From contig NC_016109.1 of NCBI RefSeq assembly GCF_000269985.1, positions 6,847,001-6,911,000 of the forward strand: a stretch of DNA of 64,000 nucleotides, given 5' to 3'. Positions 26,270-37,161 of this stretch are shown one piece after another. The notes beneath the pieces were generated by a model. That model was not told the origin of the DNA. It did no database searches and saw only the letters and a list, made by a program, of their open reading frames with translations. This DNA comes from Kitasatospora setae KM-6054 (GTDB lineage: Bacteria > Actinomycetota > Actinomycetes > Streptomycetales > Streptomycetaceae). Position 1 is the stretch's first letter. Each line of letters begins with the position of its first letter. The translations under genes were made by a program, and so were the position numbers.

Positions 26270-28285
26270 GTGTTCAACCTCCCCCAGGCGCTCAAGCGCC
26301 TCCTGATCGGCCGCGCCATGCGCAGCGAGGAACTCGGCGAGACCCTGCTGCCCAAGCGGCTGGCGCTGCCGATCTTCGCCTCCGACCCGCTCTCCTCGGT
26401 CGCCTACGCGACCGGCGAGATCCTGCTGGTGCTCACCGTCGGCGGCACCGCGTTCCTGTACCTGACGCCGTGGATCGCGCTCGGCGTGGTCGGCCTGATG
26501 GCGGTGGTGGTGCTGTCCTACCGGCAGGTGGTGCACGCCTACCCGTCCGGCGGCGGCTCGTACGAGGTGGTGTCGCGCAACCTCGGGGCGAACTCGGGGC
26601 TGGTGGTGGCGGCCTCGCTGCTGGTCGACTACGTGATGACGGTCGCGGTGTCGGTGGCCTCCGGGGTGGACAACATCATCTCGGCGTTCGGCTCGCTGGC
26701 CGGGCACCGGGTCGCGCTGGCGCTGGCCTTCGTGGTGCTGCTGGCCGCGGTGAACCTGCGCGGCATGCGCGAGTCGGGGCGGGCGTTCGCCGCGCCGACG
26801 TACCTGTTCATCGGCGCGATCCTGCTGATGGTGGTGACCGGCCTGGTCCGGCTGGCGTTCGGCGACAGCCCGCAGGCGCCGACCGCGCACCTGGGGATCG
26901 ACCCGGAGGGCGGCAAGGACGCGCTGCAGGGCCTGGGGCTGCTGATGCTGGGCCTGCGCGCCTTCGCCTCCGGCTGCACCGCGCTGACCGGCGTCGAGGC
27001 GATCTCCAACGGCGTGCCCGCGTTCCGGGCGCCGAAGTCCCGCAACGCGGCGGCCACGATGGCGGTGATGGGCGTCGTCGCGGTGGTGATGTTCGCCGGC
27101 GTCACGCTGCTCGCGCTGACCTCGCACGTGCACTACGTCGAGGACGCCTGCCAGCTGACCGGCCTGGCCGGGGACTGCCACGCCTACACCCAGCAGACCG
27201 TGATCGCCCAGCTCGCCGCGAGCGTCTTCGGCGGCTCGGACAGCGTGCTGTTCTACGCCGTGCAGGCGGTCACCGCGCTGGTGCTGATCCTGGCCGCGAA
27301 CACCGCGTTCAACGGCTTCCCGCTGCTGGCCTCGATCCTGGCCCAGCACCGCTACCTGCCCCGGCAGATGCACACCCGGGGCGACCGGCTGGCGTTCTCC
27401 AACGGCATCATCGCGCTGGCCATGGTGGCCGGGGCGCTGCTCTGGTTCTACCAGGCGGACGTCACCAGCCTGATCCACCTGTACATCCTGGGCGTCTTCA
27501 CCTCCTTCACGCTCTCCCAGATCGGCATGGTCCGGCACTGGAACCGCGCGCTGGCCGCCGAGCCGGCCCCGGCGGCCCGGGCGGCCGCCCGGCGCTCCCG
27601 GGCGATCAACGGGCTGGGCGCCGTCACCACCGCGCTGGTGCTGGTGATCGTGCTGATCACCAAGTTCACCCAGGGCGCCTGGCTGGCCGTGGTCGCGGCG
27701 CTGCTGCTCTGGCTGACCATGCGCGGCATCCGCCGGCACTACGACGCCGTCGCCGCCGAGCTGGCCGTCACGGACGACGAGGGGGCGGCGACCCCGGCCC
27801 GGCCCCGGCAGGTGCACGCCGTGCTGCTGGTCTCCAAGCTGCACAAGCCCACCCTGCGCGCGCTCGGCTACGCGGAGGCGTTCCGGCCCGACACGCTGGA
27901 GGCCGTGACGGTGGACGTCGAGCCGGAGGCCACCGCCGAGCTGCGCGCCCAGTGGGACGGCAGCGGTCCCGACGTGCCGCTGCGGGTGCTGGACTCGCCG
28001 TTCCGGGAGATCACCAAGCCGGTGGTCGCGCACGTGCGCGCGCTGACCGCCGCCCGGCCCGGCGACGCGGTGGCGGTCTTCATCCCGGAGTACGTGGTCG
28101 GCCACTGGTGGGAGAACCTGCTGCACAACCAGTCCGCGCTCTGGCTGAAGAGCCGGCTGCTGTTCACCCCCGGCGTGATGGTGATCTCGGTACCCTGGCA
28201 GCTGACCTCGGCCACCCGCGCGGACCGACCCGCCCGGCGGGCCCCCGGCGCCGTCCGCCGCGGCGAGCCGACCCGGGGCCGCTGA
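26270..28285 (+). CDS. APC-superfamily permease, KimA/KUP-like potassium transporter candidate
   Basis: A 671-residue protein with about 12 transmembrane helices (residues about 35-500) and a C-terminal cytoplasmic domain of about 170 residues. The N-terminal LPIFASDPLSSVAYATGE and SYRQVVHAYPSGGGSYEV are typical of the APC group that includes the Bacillus potassium importer KimA (YdaO). Ion choice cannot be proven by sequence. GTG 26270 fits a leaderless transcript (TACGCT 26256-26261). No c-di-AMP riboswitch was found in the 200-bp leader region. Confidence 0.78.
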   Translation: MFNLPQALKRLLIGRAMRSEELGETLLPKRLALPIFASDPLSSVAYATGEILLVLTVGGTAFLYLTPWIALGVVGLMAVVVLSYRQVVHAYPSGGGSYEVVSRNLGANSGLVVAASLLVDYVMTVAVSVASGVDNIISAFGSLAGHRVALALAFVVLLAAVNLRGMRESGRAFAAPTYLFIGAILLMVVTGLVRLAFGDSPQAPTAHLGIDPEGGKDALQGLGLLMLGLRAFASGCTALTGVEAISNGVPAFRAPKSRNAAATMAVMGVVAVVMFAGVTLLALTSHVHYVEDACQLTGLAGDCHAYTQQTVIAQLAASVFGGSDSVLFYAVQAVTALVLILAANTAFNGFPLLASILAQHRYLPRQMHTRGDRLAFSNGIIALAMVAGALLWFYQADVTSLIHLYILGVFTSFTLSQIGMVRHWNRALAAEPAPAARAAARRSRAINGLGAVTTALVLVIVLITKFTQGAWLAVVAALLLWLTMRGIRRHYDAVAAELAVTDDEGAATPARPRQVHAVLLVSKLHKPTLRALGYAEAFRPDTLEAVTVDVEPEATAELRAQWDGSGPDVPLRVLDSPFREITKPVVAHVRALTAARPGDAVAVFIPEYVVGHWWENLLHNQSALWLKSRLLFTPGVMVISVPWQLTSATRADRPARRAPGAVRRGEPTRGR

Positions 28286-28373
28286 CCGGAACCGGGCGGC
28301 CGGACGGCCAATCGAAGAAGGCGGGGGTGTGAACAGTGGGTGAACTCCCGGAGTACGACGGCGTGTCGGGCGT

Positions 28374-28388
28374 CTGACGGACCGTCAG
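28374..28388. promoter_or_regulatory. Palindrome downstream of the transporter, upstream of the Pls-like gene
   Basis: CTGACGG-A-CCGTCAG, 7-bp arms around one base. It could be a regulator site for the synthetase gene or a small hairpin ending the transporter transcript. The similar TGACG half-site at 12047 is noted. Confidence 0.4.
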
Positions 28389-28549
28389 GTCGAACACCCG
28401 CCCGACCCCCGCAACCTGCCCCGCAGCGGCGCGAGCTGACGACCGGTCGGCTCGCGCCGCCCGTTTCCGCCCCCGCCCGCGGGGGCCCCGCGCGCCCCCG
28501 CCTCCGGCTCCGCACCCGCCCCGACCGGTAAACTTGCCCAGGTTGTCTC

Positions 28550-28582
28550 GCTTTCGACGCCTTCGACGGACCGCTTTCGACC
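28550..28582 (+). promoter_or_regulatory. Direct repeats in the leader of the Pls-like gene
   Basis: GCTTTCGAC occurs at 28550-28558 and 28573-28581, with a further CTTCGAC between them, 40-70 bases before the start codon and after the possible -10 at 28529. This could be a regulator-binding array or a leader structure. Confidence 0.35.
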
Positions 28583-28619
28583 GGCCGCCGGGGACCCCAG
28601 GACGAGGACCGCCGCTGCC

Positions 28620-31600
28620 ATGACCACCGCCCCCGCCACCGCGCTGTTCCGCGCCCAGGACGCGCCCGCCCCGCGCACCCTGGTCGACCTGCTGGCGGCC
28701 ACCGCCGCCGCCCACCCGCAGGAGCCGGCGCTGGACGACGGGCGCGAGACGCTCGGCTACGCCGCGCTGCTCACCGAGGTCGAGCGGGTCCGCCGCCACC
28801 TCGCCAAGGCGGGCGTCGGCCTCGGCGACCGGGTCGGCGTCCGGGTCCCGTCCGGCGGCAACCAGCTGTACGTGGCGATCCTGGCGGTGCTCGCCGCGGG
28901 CGCCGCGTACGTGCCGGTCGACTTCGAGGACCCGGACGAGCGGGCCGAGCTGGTCTTCGGCGAGGCCGACGTGAACGCCGTGATCGGCGCCGACTACGCC
29001 CTCGACCGGGTCAAGCCGTCCGGGCACGACGCCGGGCCGCCCGACCCGGAGCACGACGCCTGGATCATCTTCACCTCCGGCTCCACCGGCAAGCCCAAGG
29101 GCGTCGCCGTCACCCACCGCAGCGCCGCCGCGTTCGTCGACGCCGAGGCCGCGATGTTCCTCCGGGACGAGCCGATCGGCCCCGGCGACCGGGTGATGGC
29201 CGGCCTGTCGGTCGCCTTCGACGCCTCCTGCGAGGAGATGTGGCTGGCCTGGCGGCACGGCGCCTGCCTGGTGCCCGTCCCGCGCGCGCAGGTCCGCTCC
29301 GGCGCCGACCTCGGCCCCTGGCTGGCCGAGCAGGAGATCACCGTCATCTCCACCGTCCCGACGCTGGCCGCGCTCTGGCCCGCCGAGGCGCTGGACGAGG
29401 TCCGGCTGCTGATCTTCGGCGGCGAGGCGTGCCCGCCCGAACTCGCCGAACGCCTGGTCACCGAGGGCCGCGAGGTGTGGAACACCTACGGCCCCACCGA
29501 GGCCACCGTGGTCGCCTGCGGCGCCCTGCTGACCGGCCGGGCCCCGATCCGGATCGGCCTGCCGCTGGACGGCTGGGAGCTCGCCGTCGTCGACGAGGCC
29601 GGCGATCCGGTCCCGATGGGCGGCAGCGGCCAGCTGGTGATCGGCGGCGTCGGCCTGGCCCGCTACCTCGACCCCGCCAAGGACGCCGAGAAGTACGCCC
29701 CGCTCGAATCCCTCGGCTGGGAGCGCGCCTACCGCTCCGGCGACCTGGTCCGCGCCGAACCCGAGGGCCTGGTCTTCCTCGGCCGCGCCGACGAGCAGAT
29801 CAAGCTCGGCGGCCGGCGGATCGAGCTCGGCGAGGTGGACGCCGCCCTCCAGGCACTGCCCGCCGTCTCCGGCGCGGCCGCCGCCGTCCGCACCGCCCGC
29901 GGCGGCAACCAACTGCTGGTCGGCTACCTGGTCGCCCAGGACGGCTTCGACCGGGACGCCGCCGTCGCCCGGCTGCGCGCCGAACTGCCCGCCGCGCTCG
30001 TCCCGCTGCTCGCCACCGTCGACCGGCTGCCCACCCGCACCTCCGGCAAGGTCGACCGGGACGCGCTGCCCTGGCCGCTGCCCGAACTGGAGAGCGCCGG
30101 GCCCGCCGAACAGCTCTACGGCACCGAGGCGTGGCTCGCCGAGCAGTGGGCGCGGATCCTCGGCGCCCCGCCCCGCGGCGCCGGCGACGACTTCTTCGCG
30201 ATCGGCGGCGGCTCGCTCGCCGCCGCCCAGCTCACCACCCTGCTGCGCGCCCGCTACCCGGCTGCCTCCGTCCTCGACATCTACCAGCAGCCCACCCTGC
30301 GCAAGCTCGCCCGGCTGCTGGAGAAGTCCGCCCAGGCCGAGGGCCCGGCCCGCGAGGTCGCCCCGACCCCGCGCCGCGCCCAGGCCCTGCAACTGCTGCT
30401 GACCCTGCCGCTGGCCACCCTCACCGGCCTGCGCTGGACCCTCGCCCTCGGCGTCCTCGGCACCCTGCTGAACCTGCTCGGCGACTACCCGTGGGCCCCC
30501 ACCGCGCCCTGGTGGCTGCTGGCCGCCGGCGCCGTCCTGCTGTACTCCGCGCCCGGCCGGCTCGCCCTCGCCGCCGGCGGCGCCCGGCTGCTGCTGCGCG
30601 GCACCGGCCCCGGCAGCTACCCGCGCGGCGGCTCCGTCCACCTGCGGCTGTGGACCGCCGAACGGCTCGCCGAGGCGGTCGGCGCCACCGAACTCTCCGG
30701 CTCCTGGCTGATCCGCTACGCCCGCGCGCTCGGCTGCCGGGTCGCCCCCGACGTCGACCTGCACGCCCTGCCGCCGGTCACCGGCCTGCTCCGGCTCGGC
30801 AAGGGCTGCGCCGTCGAGAACGAGGTCGACCTGTCCGGCTACTGGCTGGACGGCGACCGGCTGGAGATCGGCACGCTGCGGATCGGCGCCGGCGCCGTCG
30901 TCGGCACCCGCTCGACCCTGCTGCCCGGCGCCAAGATCGGCAAGCGGGCCGAGATCGCCCCCGGCTCCGGCGTCACCGGCTCCGTCCCCACCGGCCAGCG
31001 CTGGGCCGGCGCCCCCGCCGCCAAGACCGGCAAGGCCGAACACGGCTGGCCCAAGCAGCGCCCCCCGCGCACCGCGCGCTGGGCCGCCGCCTACGGCGTC
31101 ACCGGCTTCGCCCTCACCCTGCTGCCGCTGCTCGCCGCGCTGCCCGCGCTGCTGATCGCCGGACGGTTCGTCCACCAGGGCGACGGCCTCGGCCAGGCCC
31201 TGCGCGGCGCCCTGCTCGCCCTCGTCCCCGCCACCCTCGCCTACGGGCTGGCCTACGCCGCCCTCGTGCTGGCCGGCGTCCGGCTGCTCTCCCGCGGCCT
31301 GCGCACCGGCTACCACCCGCTGCACGGCCGGGTCGGCTGGCGGGCCTGGACGGTCAGCCAGCTGATGGACCTGGCCCGCCAGACGCTGTTCCCGCTGTAC
31401 GCCGGACTGATCACCCCGGTCTGGCTGCGGCTGCTCGGCATGCGGATCGGCAAGGGCGCCGAGGTCTCCACCGTGCTCGCGCTGCCCAGCCTCACCAAGG
31501 TCGGCGACGGCGCGTTCCTCGCCGACGACACCCTGATCGCCCCGTACGAGCTCGGCGGCGGCTGGGTGCGGATCGGCCGCGCCGAGATCGGCGAACGGGC

Positions 31601-32438
31601 CTTCCTCGGCAACTCCGGGATGACCGCGCCCGGCCGGGCCGTGCCCGACGGCGGCCTGGTCGGCGTGCTCTCCGCCACCCCGAAGAAGGCCAAGCGCGGC
31701 AGCTCCTACCTCGGCATGCCCCCGGTCAAACTGCCCCGGGCCGCCGACACCGCCGACCTCGCCCTCACCTACGAGCCGCCCGCCCGGCTGCGCTGGGCCC
31801 GCGGCCTGACCGAACTCGCCCGGATCGTGCCGGTGCTCGCCTCCACCGGCCTCGCCGTGCTCACCGCCGCCGCGCTCTGCGCGCTCGGCCGGCCGCTGCT
31901 GTCCGGCCTGGTGCTGCTCGCCGCCGGCCTGGCCGCCTGCCTGGTCTCGGCCGCCGCCAAGTGGCTGCTGGTCGGCCGGTTCCGGGCGGTCGAGCACCCG
32001 CTGTGGTCCGGCTTCGTCTGGCGCAACGAGCTCGCCGACACCTTCACCGAGGTGCTCGCCGTGCCCTGGCTGGTCGGCCGCACCGCCGGCACCCCGCTGA
32101 TGAACCTGTGGCTGCGCGCGCTCGGCGCCCGGATCGGCCGCGGCGTCTGGTGCGAGAGCTACTGGCTGCCCGAGGCCGACCTGGTCACCCTCGGCGACGG
32201 CGTCAGCGTCAACCGCGGCTGCGTCCTGCAGACCCACCTCTTCCACGACCGGATCATGAGGCTGGATACTGTGGAACTCCGCGCGGGCTCCACCCTCGGC
32301 CCGGGCGGGATCGTGCTGCCCGGCAGCACCGTCGGCGAGCGCTCCACCCTCGGCCCGGCCTCCCTGGTGATGCGTGCCGAGACGGTGCCCGCCGACACCC
32401 GCTGGCTCGGCAACCCCATCGAAGCCTGGCAGCAGTGA
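28620..32438 (+). CDS. Pls/PosA-type cationic homopoly(amino acid) synthetase (epsilon-poly-L-lysine synthetase-like)
   Basis: A 1272-residue single-module membrane NRPS. Residues about 25-510 are an adenylation domain (FTSGSTGKPKG, NTYGPTEAT, YRSGDLVR, closing with the Lys in RTSGKVDRD). Aligned by eye to GrsA, the pocket residues are D A E S I G T V V K, close to the lysine code remembered for BacB (D A E S I G S V C K). A carrier domain follows (DDFFAIGGGSL, phosphopantetheine Ser about 532). The C-terminal 700 residues hold six membrane helices in three pairs around three tandem domains with hexapeptide-like repeats. There is no ordinary condensation or thioesterase domain. This matches epsilon-poly-L-lysine synthetase (about 1319 residues). 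ATG 28620. An M1 peptidase gene follows at 38 bp. Confidence 0.9.
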   Translation: MTTAPATALFRAQDAPAPRTLVDLLAATAAAHPQEPALDDGRETLGYAALLTEVERVRRHLAKAGVGLGDRVGVRVPSGGNQLYVAILAVLAAGAAYVPVDFEDPDERAELVFGEADVNAVIGADYALDRVKPSGHDAGPPDPEHDAWIIFTSGSTGKPKGVAVTHRSAAAFVDAEAAMFLRDEPIGPGDRVMAGLSVAFDASCEEMWLAWRHGACLVPVPRAQVRSGADLGPWLAEQEITVISTVPTLAALWPAEALDEVRLLIFGGEACPPELAERLVTEGREVWNTYGPTEATVVACGALLTGRAPIRIGLPLDGWELAVVDEAGDPVPMGGSGQLVIGGVGLARYLDPAKDAEKYAPLESLGWERAYRSGDLVRAEPEGLVFLGRADEQIKLGGRRIELGEVDAALQALPAVSGAAAAVRTARGGNQLLVGYLVAQDGFDRDAAVARLRAELPAALVPLLATVDRLPTRTSGKVDRDALPWPLPELESAGPAEQLYGTEAWLAEQWARILGAPPRGAGDDFFAIGGGSLAAAQLTTLLRARYPAASVLDIYQQPTLRKLARLLEKSAQAEGPAREVAPTPRRAQALQLLLTLPLATLTGLRWTLALGVLGTLLNLLGDYPWAPTAPWWLLAAGAVLLYSAPGRLALAAGGARLLLRGTGPGSYPRGGSVHLRLWTAERLAEAVGATELSGSWLIRYARALGCRVAPDVDLHALPPVTGLLRLGKGCAVENEVDLSGYWLDGDRLEIGTLRIGAGAVVGTRSTLLPGAKIGKRAEIAPGSGVTGSVPTGQRWAGAPAAKTGKAEHGWPKQRPPRTARWAAAYGVTGFALTLLPLLAALPALLIAGRFVHQGDGLGQALRGALLALVPATLAYGLAYAALVLAGVRLLSRGLRTGYHPLHGRVGWRAWTVSQLMDLARQTLFPLYAGLITPVWLRLLGMRIGKGAEVSTVLALPSLTKVGDGAFLADDTLIAPYELGGGWVRIGRAEIGERAFLGNSGMTAPGRAVPDGGLVGVLSATPKKAKRGSSYLGMPPVKLPRAADTADLALTYEPPARLRWARGLTELARIVPVLASTGLAVLTAAALCALGRPLLSGLVLLAAGLAACLVSAAAKWLLVGRFRAVEHPLWSGFVWRNELADTFTEVLAVPWLVGRTAGTPLMNLWLRALGARIGRGVWCESYWLPEADLVTLGDGVSVNRGCVLQTHLFHDRIMRLDTVELRAGSTLGPGGIVLPGSTVGERSTLGPASLVMRAETVPADTRWLGNPIEAWQQ

Positions 32439-32475
32439 GCACGTGTCCACCCCCGCGCCAGGAGGAACCCCACCG

Positions 32476-33902
32476 GTGAACCCCAAGCAGGCCCCCGTCG
32501 CCGACCCGTACTTCCCCCGGCACGGGGACCCGCGCTACCGGGCGCACCGGTACGAGATCGCCCTCGACTACCGGCCCGGCCCCAACCGGCTGGCCGCCTC
32601 CGCCCGGATCGCCGCCATCGCCGGGCCCGAACCGCTGCGCGAGTTCACCCTCGACCTCGCCGACTTCCGGATCGGCAAGGTGCTGGTCGACGGCAGGCCC
32701 GCGCACTACGCCCACCGGGACGGCAAGCTCCGGGTCAAGCCCGCCAAGGCCCCCGCCGCCGGCGCCGTCTTCACCTGCGAGGTGCACTGGTCCGGCAATC
32801 CGCGCCCGGTCCGCAGCCCCTGGGGCGGCCTCGGCTTCGAGGAGATCACCGACGGCGCGCTGGTCGCCTCCCAGCCCACCGGCGCCCCGTCCTGGTTCCC
32901 CTGCAACGACCGGCCCGCCGACAAGGCCGCCTACCAGCTGACCGTCACCACCGCCACGCCCTACGCCGTGGTCACCGGCGGCCGGCTGCTCAGCCGCACC
33001 ACCCGCTCCTCCGCCACCACCTGGGTGTACGAGCAGCCCGCGCCCACCGCCAGCTACCTGGTCGGCCTGGCGATCGCCCCGCTGCGCCAGGTGCCGCTCG
33101 CCGAGCGGGCCCCCGGCACCGTCCCGCAGAGCGGCTGGGTGCCGCAGCCGCTGACCGCCCGGTTCGAGCACGACTTCGCCCGGCAGCCGCAGATGATGCG
33201 CCTGTTCGAGGAACTCTTCGGCCCGTACCCGTTCGACGGGTACACCGTCGCCGTCGTCGACGAGGACCTCGACGTCCCGGTCGAGGCGCAGGGCATGGCC
33301 ACCTTCGGCCGCAACCACGTCGACGGGCGGCGCGGCTGGGAGCGGCTGGTCGCCCACGAGCTCGCCCACCAGTGGTTCGGCAACAGCGTCACCATCGCCG
33401 ACTGGCGGCACATCTGGCTCAACGAGGGCCTCGCCAAGTACGCCGAATGGCTGTGGTCCGAGCGCACCGGCGGCCCCACCGCCCAGCGCAAGGCCGCCGA
33501 CGCCCACCTCCAACTGCGCGGCCTCCCGCAGGACCTGGCGATCGGCGACCCCGGCAAGCGGCACATGTTCGACGACCGGGTCTACGAACGCGGCGGCCTG
33601 ACCGTGCACGCGCTGCGCTGCGCCCTCGGCGACACCGCCTTCTTCCGGCTGCTGCGCGACTGGTCCACCGCCTACCGGCACGCCGTCGTCACCACCGACG
33701 ACTTCGCCGCGCACGCCGCCCGCTACACCGACCGCCCGCTCGGCCCGCTGCTCGACGCCTGGCTGCACCGGGGCGCGCTCCCCGACCTGCCGACGCCCGC
33801 GGCCCCACTCGAGCCCTCGGGAGCGGTCGCGGAGCCCCGGCCTGGTGTACTGGGAGGCACGGGCCGCGAGGCCGTCCGTCGCTTCCTGAAGGATCGAGGC
33901 AC

Positions 33903-33906
<4 letters not shown>
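32476..33906 (+). CDS. M1 family zinc metallopeptidase, possibly a cationic-polymer-degrading enzyme
   Basis: A 476-residue M1 peptidase. The zinc site is His294-Glu295-x-x-His298 in VAHELAHQWFG, with Glu317 in NEGLAKYAEW at the expected distance; the upstream exopeptidase box is replaced by EAQGMATFGR. It lacks the long C-terminal domain of larger aminopeptidases. GTG 32476 has AGGAGGA 9-15 bases before it. It follows the Pls-like gene by 38 bp and overlaps lpdA by 4 bases. Known epsilon-poly-L-lysine-degrading enzymes of producers are M1-type, so degradation of the polymer is a reasonable inference; a general aminopeptidase is the alternative. Confidence 0.87.
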
Positions 33907-35309
<1,403 letters not shown>

Positions 35310-35413
35310 TGCCGCCGTTCGGGTGAGCGCCCGCCGCCCCGGTGCCCCCCCGCTGGTACGGGAGCGCGCCGGGGCGGGTACGTCTCGGGGCCCGACGCCG
35401 TGAGGAGCCCCCG

Positions 35414-36766
35414 ATGGACGCCCCCGCCCCCTACCTGACGGTCGACGAGCGCGCCGAGGTCGGCCGCGCCGCCCGCCGACGGGCCCCCCGCTCCACCGCC
35501 GGGCACTGGCGGCCCGCCGCCGGCCGGCCCGACCCGCTCGCGGTGCTGCGCGCCCAGGCGGAGAGCCGGCTGCCCGACCTGGTGCCGATCCGCAACGGCC
35601 GGATGGCCGCCTCCCCGTTCGCCTTCCTGCGCGGGGCCGCCGCCGTGATGGCCGGCGACCTCGCCACCGCCCCCGACAGCGGCCTGACCGTCCAGCTCTG
35701 CGGCGACGCCCACCTGGTCAACTTCGGGCTGTTCGCCTCGCCCGAGCGGGCCCTGCTGTTCGACCTGAACGACTTCGACGAGACGCTGCCCGGCCCGTTC
35801 GAGTGGGACGTCCAGCGCCTCGCCGCCAGCCTCGCGGTCGCCGCCCGGGAGAACGGCGAGAGCCCCGAGGACGCCCACCGGGTCGTGCTGGAGGCCGTCC
35901 GCGGCTACCGCGAGCACATCCGCGAACTCGCCGGGCTCGGCGAACTCCCGGTCTGGTACCGGCGGATCGACGCCGACGACCTGCTCGCCAACAGCAAGGG
36001 CAGGCCCCGCAAGCAGGCCGAGGCCAGCATCACCGCCGCCCGCCGCCGCGACAGCCTGCAGGCCGCCGGCAAGCTCACCGAGACCACCGCGAACGGCCGC
36101 CGCCGCTTCAAGGACCAGCCCCCGCTGATCGAGCACGTCGGCTTCGACACCGACGAGGTGCACGGCATGCTCGCCGACTACCGCGCCACCCTCCCCGAGG
36201 AGCGCGGCCGGCTGCTCGACCGCTACCGGTACGTCGACACCGCCCGCAAGGTGGTCGGCGTCGGCAGCGTCGGCACCCGCTGCTTCGTCGTCCTGCTCCA
36301 GGGCCGGGACGCCGACGACCCGCTGGTGCTCCAGGTCAAGGAGGCCCGGGCGTCCGTCCTGGAGCCCTACGCCAAGCCCAGCCAGTACGCCCACCACGGG
36401 CAGCGGGTGGTCGCCGGGCAGCGGCTCACCCAGGCCGCCGGCGACATCTTCCTCGGCTGGATGACCGGCCCCGGCGGCCGGCACTTCTACTGGCGCCAAC
36501 TGCGCGACATGAAGGGCTCCGCCGAGGTCGGCCGGATGACCACCCGCGGCCTGCGCGCCTACGCCGCGCTCTGCGGCGCCGCCCTGGCCCGCGCCCACGC
36601 CCGCTCCGGCGACCGGATCGCGATCGCCGCCTACCTCGGCCGGAGCGACACCTTCGACCGCGCGATCGCCGCCTTCGCCCACCACTACGCCAAGCTCAAC
36701 ACCGCCGACCACGCCCGGCTGGCCGCCGCCATCGCCTCCGGCGAGGTCCAGGCCGAGGACGCCTGA
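35414..36766 (+). CDS. DUF2252 family protein
   Basis: A 450-residue protein with kinase-like features of DUF2252: FAFLRGAAAVMAGDL near residue 75, CGDAHLVNFGLFASPE with the HGD-like loop, FDLNDFDETLPGPFEWD and a C-terminal RQLRDMKGSAEV segment. Activity is undemonstrated for the family. ATG 35414 has TGAGGAG 7-13 bases upstream. It is transcribed with the same direction as lpdA but after a 104-bp gap. Confidence 0.85.
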   Translation: MDAPAPYLTVDERAEVGRAARRRAPRSTAGHWRPAAGRPDPLAVLRAQAESRLPDLVPIRNGRMAASPFAFLRGAAAVMAGDLATAPDSGLTVQLCGDAHLVNFGLFASPERALLFDLNDFDETLPGPFEWDVQRLAASLAVAARENGESPEDAHRVVLEAVRGYREHIRELAGLGELPVWYRRIDADDLLANSKGRPRKQAEASITAARRRDSLQAAGKLTETTANGRRRFKDQPPLIEHVGFDTDEVHGMLADYRATLPEERGRLLDRYRYVDTARKVVGVGSVGTRCFVVLLQGRDADDPLVLQVKEARASVLEPYAKPSQYAHHGQRVVAGQRLTQAAGDIFLGWMTGPGGRHFYWRQLRDMKGSAEVGRMTTRGLRAYAALCGAALARAHARSGDRIAIAAYLGRSDTFDRAIAAFAHHYAKLNTADHARLAAAIASGEVQAEDA

Positions 36767-36845
36767 CCGGGCGTCCCGTTTGCGCTCCGCCCGGCCGCGG
36801 GGGCTGATGGAGGCAGGAACGTCCACCCCACCGTTGGAGGCAACC

Positions 36846-37040
36846 GTGAGTCACCACAAGTCGAACAAGGCGGTCGAGGGCGACCCCGACAGCGGCCACG
36901 GCGGCGGCCTGCCCCGGCGGCCCGACGAGGCGGAGCTGGAGGAGCGCACCGAGGAGGACCGCGAGGAGGCCGGTCTGGAGCCCGACCCGGGCGGCGACGG
37001 GGACGGGGACGGCGAGGGGGACGGCGACGGGGCGGTGTAG
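36846..37040 (+). CDS. Small acidic hypothetical protein
   Basis: A 64-residue, Asp/Glu-rich protein ending in repeated Gly-Asp (DGDGDGEGDGDG), with no membrane segment. GTG 36846 has GGAGG 6-10 bases upstream. It lies between the DUF2252 gene and a palindromic terminator. Unknown function; the strong negative charge suggests a disordered or ion-binding peptide. Confidence 0.6.
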   Translation: MSHHKSNKAVEGDPDSGHGGGLPRRPDEAELEERTEEDREEAGLEPDPGGDGDGDGEGDGDGAV

Positions 37041-37060
37041 CCGCGGTCGTCGGGCCGCCG

Positions 37061-37094
37061 CGCCCCCGTTCTGGCATATGCCAGAACGGGGGCG
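37061..37094 (+). terminator. 34-bp perfect palindrome, terminator
   Basis: A perfect palindrome with 17-base half-sites meeting at a CATATG centre, directly after the small acidic gene. As RNA it forms a very stable hairpin with a minimal loop. Confidence 0.8.
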
Positions 37095-37161
37095 CGGTGT
37101 TTCGGTTCCGCGCCGGTCGGCCACGCGCTCCAGTGCTGGAATGTGAAGGAGACGTGAACGC

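Larger units (their letters stand above)
28286..28619. other. 334-bp intergenic region upstream of the Pls-like gene
   Basis: It holds a perfect palindrome at 28374-28388, a possible -10 element TAAACT at 28529-28534, and a run of TCGAC motifs at about 28550-28582. No gene is supported; opposite-strand frames are GC shadows. Confidence 0.6.

Noticed and set aside
28620..32438. Ordinary siderophore or peptide NRPS
   Set aside because: No condensation domain, no second module, no thioesterase and no tailoring genes; the membrane C-terminal part matches Pls/PosA.
28164..32486. Open frame of 1440 codons on the minus strand opposite the Pls-like gene
   Set aside because: Gly/Ala/Val/Gln/Asp-rich composition typical of the complementary reading of GC-rich genes; no domain and no ribosome site.
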